Assembly: GCA_023301665.1 (NCBI GenBank)
Contig: JALZUL010000197.1
Coordinates: 1-34,621, forward strand
DNA: 34,621 bases
From: Ascidiaceihabitans sp.
Lineage (GTDB): Bacteria > Pseudomonadota > Alphaproteobacteria > Rhodobacterales > Rhodobacteraceae
Reading direction: 5' to 3'
Positions 16,460 to 23,830 of this stretch are shown here, piece by piece. Position 1 is the stretch's first letter; the number at the start of each line of letters is the position of its first letter. The translations under genes and the position numbers were made by a program. The notes beneath the pieces were generated by a model. The model was not told the DNA's origin, made no database searches, and saw only the letters and a list, made by a program, of their open reading frames with translations.

Positions 16460-17259
16460 CAATCTAATTCCATTTCCATCATCATCGCTTCGATTTTCGG
16501 GACGTCTTCGGGATTGTTTAATTCCCAAAATTGACGGCCTTTGGCTTGAACTTCGGTGCAGCGTACTGCGCGGCCATTTTCCATGAAACGAAGCTGTTCC
16601 AAACCTTCAAGCATTTCTAAAGGTCCGACATTCCACGAAGGATATGCTGCCAGCGCATCTGGGCGATATGCATAAACGCCAACATGGTGGAAAACTGGCG
16701 TATCATCATCGTCCGCATAAATTTCTGACGTAAATGGTATAACCTCTTTAGAGAAGTACATCGCACGCCTATTCACATCAAACACCGACGTGGTTCCGCC
16801 AACGCGGCCCGCTTTACGGTCCGTCAGAAAACTATTGAGCGTTACACCATCACAGCGCAAAACGGGCGTTGCAATTTCGGCACTCGGATCGGCCTGTAAG
16901 TCCGCTATCAGATCCTCCACAAACCAATGTGGGGTTAAAGGCGCATCACCTTGCAGATTCACAACTATATCGTAGCCACCACCTAGCGCCTCGTGGGCAG
17001 CGGCGCATCTTTCTGTTCCGTTGGCACACGCTTCTGGAGTCATGATGACCTCAGCACCGAATGCCTCCGAAGCCAGTCGTATCCGATCGTCATCCGTTGC
17101 AACGACAACGCGGTCGACCGCTCCAACTTCACAGGCTGCCAACCAAGACCTTTGAATCAAAGACATTGATTTGCCAGAAGCCCCCTTGAGCAAGGCCAAG
17201 GGTTTTGCAGGATAGCGCGTTGACGCATAGCGCGCAGGGATGACGATCAGAACCGACAT
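16459..17259 (-). CDS. kdsB: KdsB-like 3-deoxy-manno-octulosonate cytidylyltransferase
   Basis: Predicted to activate Kdo (or a related octulosonate) as CMP-sugar. The 266-residue protein has the IPARYASTRYPAKPL N-terminus, VVVATDDDRI, the NGTERCAAA segment and WNVGPLEMLEGLEQLRFMENG, all typical of KdsB/KpsU. The family motif QGDEP is QGDAP here (VNLQGDAPLTP), a change of a usually conserved acidic residue, so substrate or activity may differ from the LPS enzyme. It overlaps the neighbours by one base on each side (TAATG with cysQ, TGATG with GT2). Its place in a glycan cluster suggests it serves this polysaccharide; another kdsB for lipid A core may exist elsewhere. Confidence 0.85.
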   Translation of the reverse strand: MSVLIVIPARYASTRYPAKPLALLKGASGKSMSLIQRSWLAACEVGAVDRVVVATDDDRIRLASEAFGAEVIMTPEACANGTERCAAAHEALGGGYDIVVNLQGDAPLTPHWFVEDLIADLQADPSAEIATPVLRCDGVTLNSFLTDRKAGRVGGTTSVFDVNRRAMYFSKEVIPFTSEIYADDDDTPVFHHVGVYAYRPDALAAYPSWNVGPLEMLEGLEQLRFMENGRAVRCTEVQAKGRQFWELNNPEDVPKIEAMMMEMELD

Positions 17260-18056
17260 TATGCTGGCTTCAACTCAACGGACGGAGCGTAGGCAATGAA
17301 GAAAGGATTTGCGAAATCTTCTTTGCCATATTTTAGAGGTGTTTGGTCGTCAAAGCGTACCACATCACCCCCTGCGCCTAACAAGACAGCATGTCCGGCA
17401 GCGGTATCCCATTCCATCGTACGACCAAGGCGCGGGTAAACGTCTGCTTCACCTGTCGCAATAAGGCAGAACTTAAGCGAAGACCCTGCGCTCTTCATAT
17501 CTTTAACCGCGTATTTGTTGATGTAGTCATCCGTCGCCTGATCTCGATGAGATTTGGAGGCGACAACCATCAATTTTGAATTGTCAGCGTCTGAAACAGA
17601 AATTGGCGTCACGACACCCATCTTTTCTTTGTCGAGGTCACCAGTTTCTTCAACTGTTTGACCATCTGCTAAAGTAAAGAACATACGGTCTTTCGCAGGT
17701 GCATAAACAACACCACGTGTCGGCACCCCATTTTCGACCAACGCAATGTTGACCGTGAAATCACCACGTCGGTGAATAAACTCTTTCGTGCCGTCAAGTG
17801 GATCAACAATCAAAAAGGTATCACCATTCGCAGTGTGGGTTTCCGATTGTTCTTCGGTAACCAACATCATCTCTGGAAAAGCCGCACGCAAACCTGCGGA
17901 GATAATTGCGTCGGCTGCTTCGTCAGCTGCTGTGACGGGGCTTTCATCCGATTTCAATTTAACATCAAAATCATCTGCTTGATAAATTTCCATGATCTTA
18001 TCGCCAGCTTCTAGGGCAAGTTTCCGGATTACCGGAATCAAATTCTCATAGTTCAC
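17259..18056 (-). CDS. cysQ: 3'(2'),5'-bisphosphate nucleotidase CysQ
   Basis: Hydrolyses PAP (adenosine 3',5'-bisphosphate), the by-product of PAPS-dependent sulfation and reduction, to AMP. The 265-residue inositol-monophosphatase-fold protein has metal-site motifs VTEEQ (E-E), VDPLDGTKEFI and MEWDTAAGHAVLLGAGG. The start is GTG 18056, with AGGAG seven bases upstream. It is the first gene of the co-oriented cluster that ends with a sulfotransferase, so removing PAP from that enzyme is a natural role; this link is inference, since CysQ also serves sulfate assimilation. The KpsM-like permease is divergent from it. Confidence 0.93.
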   Translation of the reverse strand: MNYENLIPVIRKLALEAGDKIMEIYQADDFDVKLKSDESPVTAADEAADAIISAGLRAAFPEMMLVTEEQSETHTANGDTFLIVDPLDGTKEFIHRRGDFTVNIALVENGVPTRGVVYAPAKDRMFFTLADGQTVEETGDLDKEKMGVVTPISVSDADNSKLMVVASKSHRDQATDDYINKYAVKDMKSAGSSLKFCLIATGEADVYPRLGRTMEWDTAAGHAVLLGAGGDVVRFDDQTPLKYGKEDFANPFFIAYAPSVELKPA

Positions 18057-18096
18057 GTGTCATCTCCTGCTCACGTCATGGTTAAATGGCATTTTA

Positions 18097-18125
18097 TTGA
18101 AAAGCCTGTATATCTCTCTTATGAT
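18097..18125 (+). promoter_or_regulatory. Sigma-70-type promoter for the KpsM-like permease
   Basis: TTGAAA (18097-18102) and TATGAT (18120-18125) are exactly 17 bases apart, five of six matches to each consensus box. Transcription would begin near 18132, about 55 bases before ATG 18188. It lies in the divergent gap shared with cysQ. Confidence 0.65.
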
Positions 18126-18187
18126 CGCAGGGTAACGGAACAGCAAGAATTCCGTGCAATTTTAGCATTGACTTGAGGAAAGCAGCT

Positions 18188-19018
18188 ATGATCCAGTTCC
18201 AGTCAAGACGTAAAGCAACAGGCGGCCTTTCAACTGCGCTTGAGATTGCCGAAGTTGTTTATCATTCAACAGTACGAAGTGTACGAAAAAAACACAGCAA
18301 CGCATTTATCGCCCTCGGCGTGAATATGCTGCAAGTTGTTATTTTTGTTGGTGTTTTTTACTTAATGTTCTCTATTTTGGGACTTCGCGGTGCTGCAATC
18401 AGAGGTGATTTTCTAGTTTATATCATGTCAGGAATCTTTCTGTTCATGACACATGTGAAAACGTTGCAAGCCGTCGTCGCCTCAGAAGGCCCTGCCAACC
18501 CGATGATGCAGCATGCCCCAATGAACACGATCATCTCAATTTGTTCGGCGGCACTCGGCGCTTTGTATATCCAAATCCTGTCACTCTTTTTGATTCTGTT
18601 TGGGTATCACGTCGGAGTTACCCCTGTCGAAATCGATAAACCGATAAGCGCATTTGGCATGTTAATGATAGCCTGGTTTGCTGGGCTTGCATTAGGGATC
18701 GTTCTTTTAGCGCTCAAACCATGGTTTCCAACAGTTGTTCAAGTGTTATCCGTTTTGTACATGCGCGCAAATATGATCGCGTCAGGCAAAATGTTTGTAG
18801 CCAATAGCTTGCCAAGTTTTATGCTAGCGATGTTCGATTGGAACCCACTTTTTCATCTTATTGATCAGGCACGTGGTTTTGCGTTCATCAACTACGTTCC
18901 CAGATATAGCAATTGGGAATACGCCATTACGGTGGCACTGATCCTGGTCATGCTTGGCTTGATGGGTGAGTTTTATACACGACGCCATGCGTCGGCCAGC
19001 TGGGAAGCGCGTCGATAA
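18188..19018 (+). CDS. ABC-2 type polysaccharide export permease (KpsM-like)
   Basis: A 276-residue inner-membrane protein with about six hydrophobic segments, resembling the KpsM/RfbA permeases that export capsule or O-antigen. The cue near the end, FDWNPLFHLIDQARGFAFINYVP, is typical of that family. I chose ATG 18188 because GAGGAA lies seven bases upstream; the longer TTG start at 18173 would put this ribosome site inside the gene. It faces away from the glycan cluster across a 131-base gap with a good promoter. No ABC ATPase (KpsT) is next to it, so the partner must be encoded elsewhere. Export of the cluster's glycan is a reasonable inference. Confidence 0.82.
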   Translation: MIQFQSRRKATGGLSTALEIAEVVYHSTVRSVRKKHSNAFIALGVNMLQVVIFVGVFYLMFSILGLRGAAIRGDFLVYIMSGIFLFMTHVKTLQAVVASEGPANPMMQHAPMNTIISICSAALGALYIQILSLFLILFGYHVGVTPVEIDKPISAFGMLMIAWFAGLALGIVLLALKPWFPTVVQVLSVLYMRANMIASGKMFVANSLPSFMLAMFDWNPLFHLIDQARGFAFINYVPRYSNWEYAITVALILVMLGLMGEFYTRRHASASWEARR

Positions 19019-19039
19019 AACCTTATCTTTACGTCACGA

Positions 19040-19642
19040 TCAATCGACTACTCTAAGCGTCAGATTGATGCGTCCCGACTTAGGCAAGAGCGTCGAAGAC
19101 CCAAAGCGAATGCGATCGACACCATGATAGGCCAGTCTGGCCTGTCCACCCATCATAACAACATCTCCCGATTGCAGCCACGCCGACTCGGTCTTTCCTC
19201 CGCGCGTTGTCTCACCAACGCGCAACAATCCCTCGTCCCCCAATGAAATCGAAACCACAGGGAAGTCAAAATTCGCCTCATCGTTATCTTGATGCATCCC
19301 CATTTTAGCTCCTTCACCATAGAAATTCACCAAACAGCATTCTGGTGCTCTCTGAAGATCTGTCATTTTAGACCAAACATCTAAGATGTCTTTGGGTATC
19401 GATGGCCATCCCACCCCCTTGGGGTGAGTTTTTCGATAACCATAACCGCGTTCATCCGCGTACCATCCATATGTGCCGGCAGACGTCATCTTAACTGTCA
19501 TCGGTTTGCCATAAGGTGTCATCGGTGAAAAAACTGGTGCGTATTTTGCGATCTCACGTACAGAATTCAGCATCTGTCTTTGAGCCGCCAAATCTAAAAA
19601 TCCTTTGTGAATTTCGAAGCCTCGCAGCTTTAGAACTGACAT
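19040..19642 (-). CDS. alkB: AlkB-type 2-oxoglutarate/Fe(II) dioxygenase for alkylation repair
   Basis: Predicted to reverse N-alkyl damage in DNA or RNA by oxidative demethylation. The 200-residue form holds the full site: H117 and D119 (GMHQDNDEANFD), H173 (AYHGVDRI) and the 2-oxoglutarate-binding R191-x5-R197 (RINLTLR). The frame stays open to 19804, but ATG 19642 is preferred: GAGGT lies five bases upstream, the AlkB fold begins there, and the longer form would cross the dnaK heat-shock promoter. It is divergent from dnaK and convergent with the KpsM-like gene, only 21 bases away, with no clear terminator. Confidence 0.93.
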   Translation of the reverse strand: MSVLKLRGFEIHKGFLDLAAQRQMLNSVREIAKYAPVFSPMTPYGKPMTVKMTSAGTYGWYADERGYGYRKTHPKGVGWPSIPKDILDVWSKMTDLQRAPECCLVNFYGEGAKMGMHQDNDEANFDFPVVSISLGDEGLLRVGETTRGGKTESAWLQSGDVVMMGGQARLAYHGVDRIRFGSSTLLPKSGRINLTLRVVD

Positions 19643-19689
19643 ATGTACCTCATTCATCAAAGATTCAGTCAAATACCTTACCCGCAACG

Positions 19690-19718
19690 CTTGCAGGGGG
19701 CTTTTGTGCTCCTTATAT
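19690..19718 (+). promoter_or_regulatory. Heat-shock (sigma-32/RpoH) promoter of dnaK
   Basis: CTTGCA (19690-19695) and CTTATAT (19712-19718) match the alphaproteobacterial RpoH consensus CTTG-N17/18-CYTATNT, with 18 bases between CTTG and the -10 box. It would give a leader of about 110 bases before the dnaK ATG at 19835. No CIRCE element is seen, so control by RpoH rather than HrcA is likely. Confidence 0.75.
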
Positions 19719-19834
19719 ACCCTCCGAACCGTGCAGAGCGACCCGTTTTGCGTGACATCATCATCGGAGCAAGGACGCCATAAAGGGTCTGCGCTTCGCC
19801 ACATCGCCTTAATCTATGAAAAGGGATCGAAAAT

Positions 19835-21748
19835 ATGGCCAAAGTCATTGGTATTGACCTCGGAACGACCAACTCTTGTATTGCTATTATGGACGGCAGC
19901 CAGCCTCGCGTTATCGAAAACGCTGAAGGCGCGCGCACCACGCCCTCTATCGTAGCTTTCACTGACAACGAGCGCCTTGTGGGTCAGCCTGCAAAACGCC
20001 AAGCGGTGACAAACCCAGAAAACACAATCTTCGGCGTTAAGCGTCTTGTCGGTCGTCGCAACGATGACGCGCACCTCGCGAAAGACAAAAAGAACCTACC
20101 ATTTAACGTCATCGATGGCGGCAATGGCGACGCATGGGTCGAAGCCAAGGGTGAAAAGTACTCACCTTCACAAATCTCTGCTTTCATTCTTGGCAAGATG
20201 AAAGAAACTGCTGAGTCATACTTGGGCGAAGACGTCACTCAAGCCGTGATTACGGTTCCTGCGTATTTCAACGACGCACAGCGCCAAGCGACAAAAGACG
20301 CTGGTAAGATTGCTGGCCTCGAAGTGCTACGTATTATCAACGAGCCAACAGCTGCCGCTTTGGCATACGGCCTTGATAAAGAAGAAACACAAACCATCGC
20401 GGTCTATGACCTTGGCGGCGGTACATTCGACGTAACCATCCTTGAAATCGATGATGGTCTGTTCGAAGTGAAATCCACAAACGGTGACACGTTCTTGGGC
20501 GGTGAAGACTTTGACATGCGCATCGTCAACTACCTTGCCGAAGAGTTCAAAAAAGAGCACTCCGTTGATCTGACACAAGATAAAATGGCCCTACAGCGTC
20601 TGAAAGAAGCTGCAGAAAAAGCCAAAATTGAATTGTCTTCTGCAAACCAAACAGAAATCAACCAGCCCTTCATTTCCATGGGTTCCAACGGCCAGCCGTT
20701 GCACATGGTCTTGAAGCTGACACGTGCGAAATTGGAAAGCCTCGTAAGCGATCTAATCAAAGCATCCATGAAGCCATGCGCTGCTGCTTTGAAAGACGCA
20801 GGCATTTCTGCTTCTGACGTTGACGAAGTTGTTTTGGTTGGCGGTATGACCCGCATGCCACGCGTTATCGAAGAAGTTACAAAGTTCTTTGGTAAAGAGC
20901 CCCACAAAGGCGTTAACCCAGACGAAGTTGTTGCTATGGGTGCTGCCATTCAGGCCGGCGTTCTACAAGGCGACGTTAAAGACGTTGTTCTATTGGACGT
21001 AACGCCATTGTCCTTGGGCATCGAGACATTAGGCGGTGTTTTCACACGTTTGATTGACCGCAACACAACGATCCCAACGAAGAAATCACAGATATTCTCA
21101 ACCGCTGAAGACAACCAAAACGCTGTAACCATTCGCTGCTTCCAAGGTGAACGCGAAATGGCTGCAGACAACAAGATCTTGGGTGCCTTCAACCTCGAGA
21201 ACATCCCACCAGCGCCACGTGGCTTGCCACAAATCGAAGTAACATTTGACATCGATGCAAACGGTATCGTCTCAGTTGGTGCTAAAGATAAAGGCACAGG
21301 TAAAGAGCAACAGATCACGATCCAAGCATCTGGTGGTCTATCCGACGCAGACATCGAACAGATGGTTCAAGACGCGGCAGACAACGCCGAGTCTGATAAA
21401 GAGCGTAAAGAGCTAATCGAAGCGAAGAACCAAGCCGAAAGCCTGGTACACTCTACTGAGAAGGCCCTCGAAGAGCACAAAGACAAGGTTGATCCAACGA
21501 CAGTTGAAGCAATCGAATTGGCTATCGCGGCACTTAACGACGATCTAGAAACAGAGAATGCTGATAAAATCAAATCAGGCATTCAGAACGTGACCGAAGC
21601 GTCCATGAAGTTGGGTGAAGCGATCTACAAAGCCTCTGCTGAAGAAGGCGGTGAAGGCATGGCTGAGCCGACAGGTGCGGATGAAGGTATGGATGACGAT
21701 ATCCTAGACGCCGAATTCGAAGACTTGGACGACGACAAGCGCAAGTAA
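19835..21748 (+). CDS. dnaK: Chaperone DnaK (Hsp70)
   Basis: ATP-driven chaperone that works with DnaJ and GrpE in folding and in control of RpoH. The 637 residues are the normal length: nucleotide-binding domain beginning IGIDLGTTNSC (4-14), AVYDLGGGTFDVTILE around residue 190, VVLVGGMTRMPRV around 335, linker VLLDVTPLSLGIETLGG around 390, then the substrate-binding domain and an acidic C-terminus with DDDILDAEFED. AAGGGA at 21-26 bases into the 19801 line precedes ATG 19835 by about eight bases. It is transcribed from the RpoH-like promoter at 19690 and followed by dnaJ with a strong hairpin in between. Confidence 0.99.
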   Translation: MAKVIGIDLGTTNSCIAIMDGSQPRVIENAEGARTTPSIVAFTDNERLVGQPAKRQAVTNPENTIFGVKRLVGRRNDDAHLAKDKKNLPFNVIDGGNGDAWVEAKGEKYSPSQISAFILGKMKETAESYLGEDVTQAVITVPAYFNDAQRQATKDAGKIAGLEVLRIINEPTAAALAYGLDKEETQTIAVYDLGGGTFDVTILEIDDGLFEVKSTNGDTFLGGEDFDMRIVNYLAEEFKKEHSVDLTQDKMALQRLKEAAEKAKIELSSANQTEINQPFISMGSNGQPLHMVLKLTRAKLESLVSDLIKASMKPCAAALKDAGISASDVDEVVLVGGMTRMPRVIEEVTKFFGKEPHKGVNPDEVVAMGAAIQAGVLQGDVKDVVLLDVTPLSLGIETLGGVFTRLIDRNTTIPTKKSQIFSTAEDNQNAVTIRCFQGEREMAADNKILGAFNLENIPPAPRGLPQIEVTFDIDANGIVSVGAKDKGTGKEQQITIQASGGLSDADIEQMVQDAADNAESDKERKELIEAKNQAESLVHSTEKALEEHKDKVDPTTVEAIELAIAALNDDLETENADKIKSGIQNVTEASMKLGEAIYKASAEEGGEGMAEPTGADEGMDDDILDAEFEDLDDDKRK

Positions 21749-21770
21749 GCGCCATAGCGAACCATTATTG

Positions 21771-21798
21771 GGCCGATCCGTATTGCGGATCGGCCTTT
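21771..21798 (+). terminator. Strong hairpin between dnaK and dnaJ
   Basis: GGCCGATCCG (21771-21780) pairs perfectly with CGGATCGGCC (21786-21795) around a TATTG loop, then only TTT. The ten-pair GC-rich stem with a short T-run suggests partial termination or stabilisation of the dnaK 3' end, reducing dnaJ expression relative to dnaK. It lies 26 bases before the dnaJ ATG. Confidence 0.65.
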
Positions 21799-21823
21799 GA
21801 TGTTCAAAAGGGGACCCCGATCT

Positions 21824-22975
21824 ATGGCAAAACGTGATTATTATGATGTGCTTGGTATCGCCAAAGGCTCATCCGCAGACGAGATCAAGAAAGGTTTTCG
21901 TAAGAAAGCCCGCGAACTGCATCCTGACCACAATTCAGACAATCCAAAGGCCGAAGAGCAATTCAAAGAAGCCAATGAGGCTTACGAAGTTTTAAAAGAC
22001 GGCGACAAGAAAGCTGCTTATGACCGTTACGGCCATGCTGCCTTTGAAGGCGGAATGGGCGGTGGTGGTGGCGGACGCCCTGGCGGCGGTGGCCAAGGCG
22101 ATTTTGGCAGCGCATTCTCTGATGTATTCGACGACTTGTTCGGCGACTTTATGGGCGGCCAACGTGGCGGTGGCGGCGGACGTCGTGCTGCCCGCGGTTC
22201 TGATTTGCGATACAACTTGCGCATCTCGCTTGAAGAAGCATTCAGTGGCTTACAAAAGACCATCAATGTACCAACCTCGGTTAAATGTGACGGATGTGAA
22301 GGTTCCGGTGCAGAAGGCGGCGCAGAGCCTTCGACCTGCCCAACCTGCTCAGGCATGGGTAAAGTTCGCGCCCAGCAAGGTTTCTTCACTGTTGAACGTA
22401 CCTGCCCGACATGTTCGGGTATGGGTCAAATCATCAGCAACCCTTGTAAATCTTGTTCAGGCGCTGGCCGCGTTGAAAAAGATCGCGCTCTGTCTGTCAA
22501 CATCCCAGCTGGTGTTGAAACTGGCACACGCATTCGTCTTTCTGGCGAAGGCGAGGCAGGTATGCGCGGTGGACCAACCGGTGACTTGTACATCTTCATC
22601 GAAGTATCCGACCATAAACTGTTTGAACGTGATGGCTTAAGCCTGTTCTGCCGTGTGCCCGTTTCCATGAGCACAGCAGCATTAGGTGGCAGTATCGAAG
22701 TGCCAACAATTGATGGCGGTCGCGGACGCGTTCAGATCCCTGCAGGTAGCCAAGCTGGCCGTCAGATGCGCCTTCGCAGCAAAGGCATGCCAGCACTGCG
22801 CGGTGCCGGTTCAGGCGACATGTTCATTGAGCTCGCTGTTGAAACACCAGTTAACCTGACAAGCCGCCAAAAAGAACTTTTGAAAGAGTTTGATGAACTC
22901 TCCTCAGAAAATAATCCCGAAAGCAGTAGCTTCTTTTCCTCTGTGAAAAGCTTTTGGGATTCTATGAAGGGCTAA
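21824..22975 (+). CDS. dnaJ: Chaperone DnaJ (Hsp40)
   Basis: Co-chaperone that delivers clients to DnaK and stimulates its ATPase. The 383-residue type I DnaJ has a J domain with HPD at 33-35, a Gly/Phe-rich linker (about 74-120), four zinc-binding repeats (CDGCEGSG, CPTCSGMG, CPTCSGMG, CKSCSGAG) and two C-terminal beta domains. The longest frame starts at 21797, but ATG 21824 gives the conserved MAKRDYYDVLG start, with AAGGGG upstream, so I chose it. It follows dnaK after 75 bases containing a strong hairpin and ends at an intrinsic terminator. Confidence 0.98.
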   Translation: MAKRDYYDVLGIAKGSSADEIKKGFRKKARELHPDHNSDNPKAEEQFKEANEAYEVLKDGDKKAAYDRYGHAAFEGGMGGGGGGRPGGGGQGDFGSAFSDVFDDLFGDFMGGQRGGGGGRRAARGSDLRYNLRISLEEAFSGLQKTINVPTSVKCDGCEGSGAEGGAEPSTCPTCSGMGKVRAQQGFFTVERTCPTCSGMGQIISNPCKSCSGAGRVEKDRALSVNIPAGVETGTRIRLSGEGEAGMRGGPTGDLYIFIEVSDHKLFERDGLSLFCRVPVSMSTAALGGSIEVPTIDGGRGRVQIPAGSQAGRQMRLRSKGMPALRGAGSGDMFIELAVETPVNLTSRQKELLKEFDELSSENNPESSSFFSSVKSFWDSMKG

Positions 22976-22976
22976 A

Positions 22977-23010
22977 CAAAAGGCGGGCAATGTTCCGCCT
23001 TTTGACTTTC
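22977..23010 (+). terminator. Intrinsic terminator after dnaJ
   Basis: CAAAAGGCGG (22977-22986) pairs perfectly with CCGCCTTTTG (22995-23004) around an eight-base loop, two bases after the dnaJ stop codon. The T's within and after the stem (TTTTGACTTTC) fit an intrinsic terminator that closes the dnaK-dnaJ operon. Confidence 0.8.
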
Positions 23011-23068
23011 CTCTAACTTTTCTTTCTCTGTTAATGTTTCGGTAAACACGGTTTGCGAACCTTGCTGC

Positions 23069-23830
23069 ATGACCGACTCGCATCCATCTTTCGCTGAACC
23101 TAGCAACTTGTTCGATCTCGACGAGGCGACACCTATCGATTGGCCATGTAGCCGTCCTGCGGTGCTTATTTCCCATGAGCGGCTGGCTTTGAGGGATCGT
23201 TTTGAAAAGACTGGCCCAACGGCCATACCTGATCATGAGGTTTTACAGCTCATTCTTTATCGGGCCATGCCCCGGCAAGATGTGCGAGTACTTGCCGAAG
23301 AACTTTTACAAACGTTTGGCGACTTCAATCGTGTTATAACCGCTCCGACCGATCGCTTGCAAAAAGTTGCTGGGCTGCCAAAAGCGGCCATTCAAGAACT
23401 AAAAATTGTTGAGGCCGCAGCTCATAGACTAGCCCGTTCAAAGATTATGCATCGCCCTGTTTTATCATCTTGGCAGTCACTTTTGGATTACTGCCATACT
23501 GCGATGTCTCACAATGAAACTGAACAGTTTCGAGTCTTATTCTTAGATCGCAAAAACGTACTAATTGCAGATGAAGAGCAAGCCAAAGGCACTGTTGATC
23601 ATGTACCAGTATATCCTCGAGAGGTCGCGAAACGTGCATTAGAGTTAAACGCTAGCGCCATCATTCTGGTGCATAATCATCCGTCAGGTGACCCGACCCC
23701 ATCTCAATCAGACATCACCATGACCCAGAAAATCCAGCTGGCATGTGACGCCCTTAATCTAACCCTGCATGACCACCTCATCATCGGGAAATCGCGCGAA
23801 CTTAGTTTTCGCAGCGAAGGGATAATTTAA
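23069..23830 (+). CDS. radC: RadC-family JAMM/MPN+ protein
   Basis: A 253-residue RadC protein: helix-hairpin-helix-like N-terminal region (PDHEVLQLILYRAMPRQDVRVLAEELLQTFG, and VAGLPKAAIQELKIVEAA) and a C-terminal JAMM metalloprotease-like domain with H202, H204 and D215 in VHNHPSGDPTPSQSD. Metal binding is predicted; the role in DNA repair implied by the name is not established. The start ATG 23069 has no clear Shine-Dalgarno. Upstream is TGTTTCGGTAAACA (23035-23048), a small inverted repeat. Its TAA stop overlaps the stop of the convergent gene by four bases (TTAA). Confidence 0.93.
   Translation: MTDSHPSFAEPSNLFDLDEATPIDWPCSRPAVLISHERLALRDRFEKTGPTAIPDHEVLQLILYRAMPRQDVRVLAEELLQTFGDFNRVITAPTDRLQKVAGLPKAAIQELKIVEAAAHRLARSKIMHRPVLSSWQSLLDYCHTAMSHNETEQFRVLFLDRKNVLIADEEQAKGTVDHVPVYPREVAKRALELNASAIILVHNHPSGDPTPSQSDITMTQKIQLACDALNLTLHDHLIIGKSRELSFRSEGII

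Noticed and set aside
16460..16528. 23-residue extension of the GT2 protein into the kdsB-like gene
   Set aside because: The TGATG stop/start overlap and the family N-terminus support ATG 16459.
19019..19039. Terminator between the convergent KpsM-like and alkB genes
   Set aside because: Only a six-base complementary pair (GTCGAT/ATCGAC) with a long loop was found.
19643..19804. 54-residue N-terminal extension of AlkB
   Set aside because: It would run through the dnaK heat-shock promoter, and a good ribosome site precedes ATG 19642.
22027..22389. Pro-rich minus-strand open frame opposite dnaJ
   Set aside because: It is the complement of the Gly-rich linker and zinc-finger codons of DnaJ.
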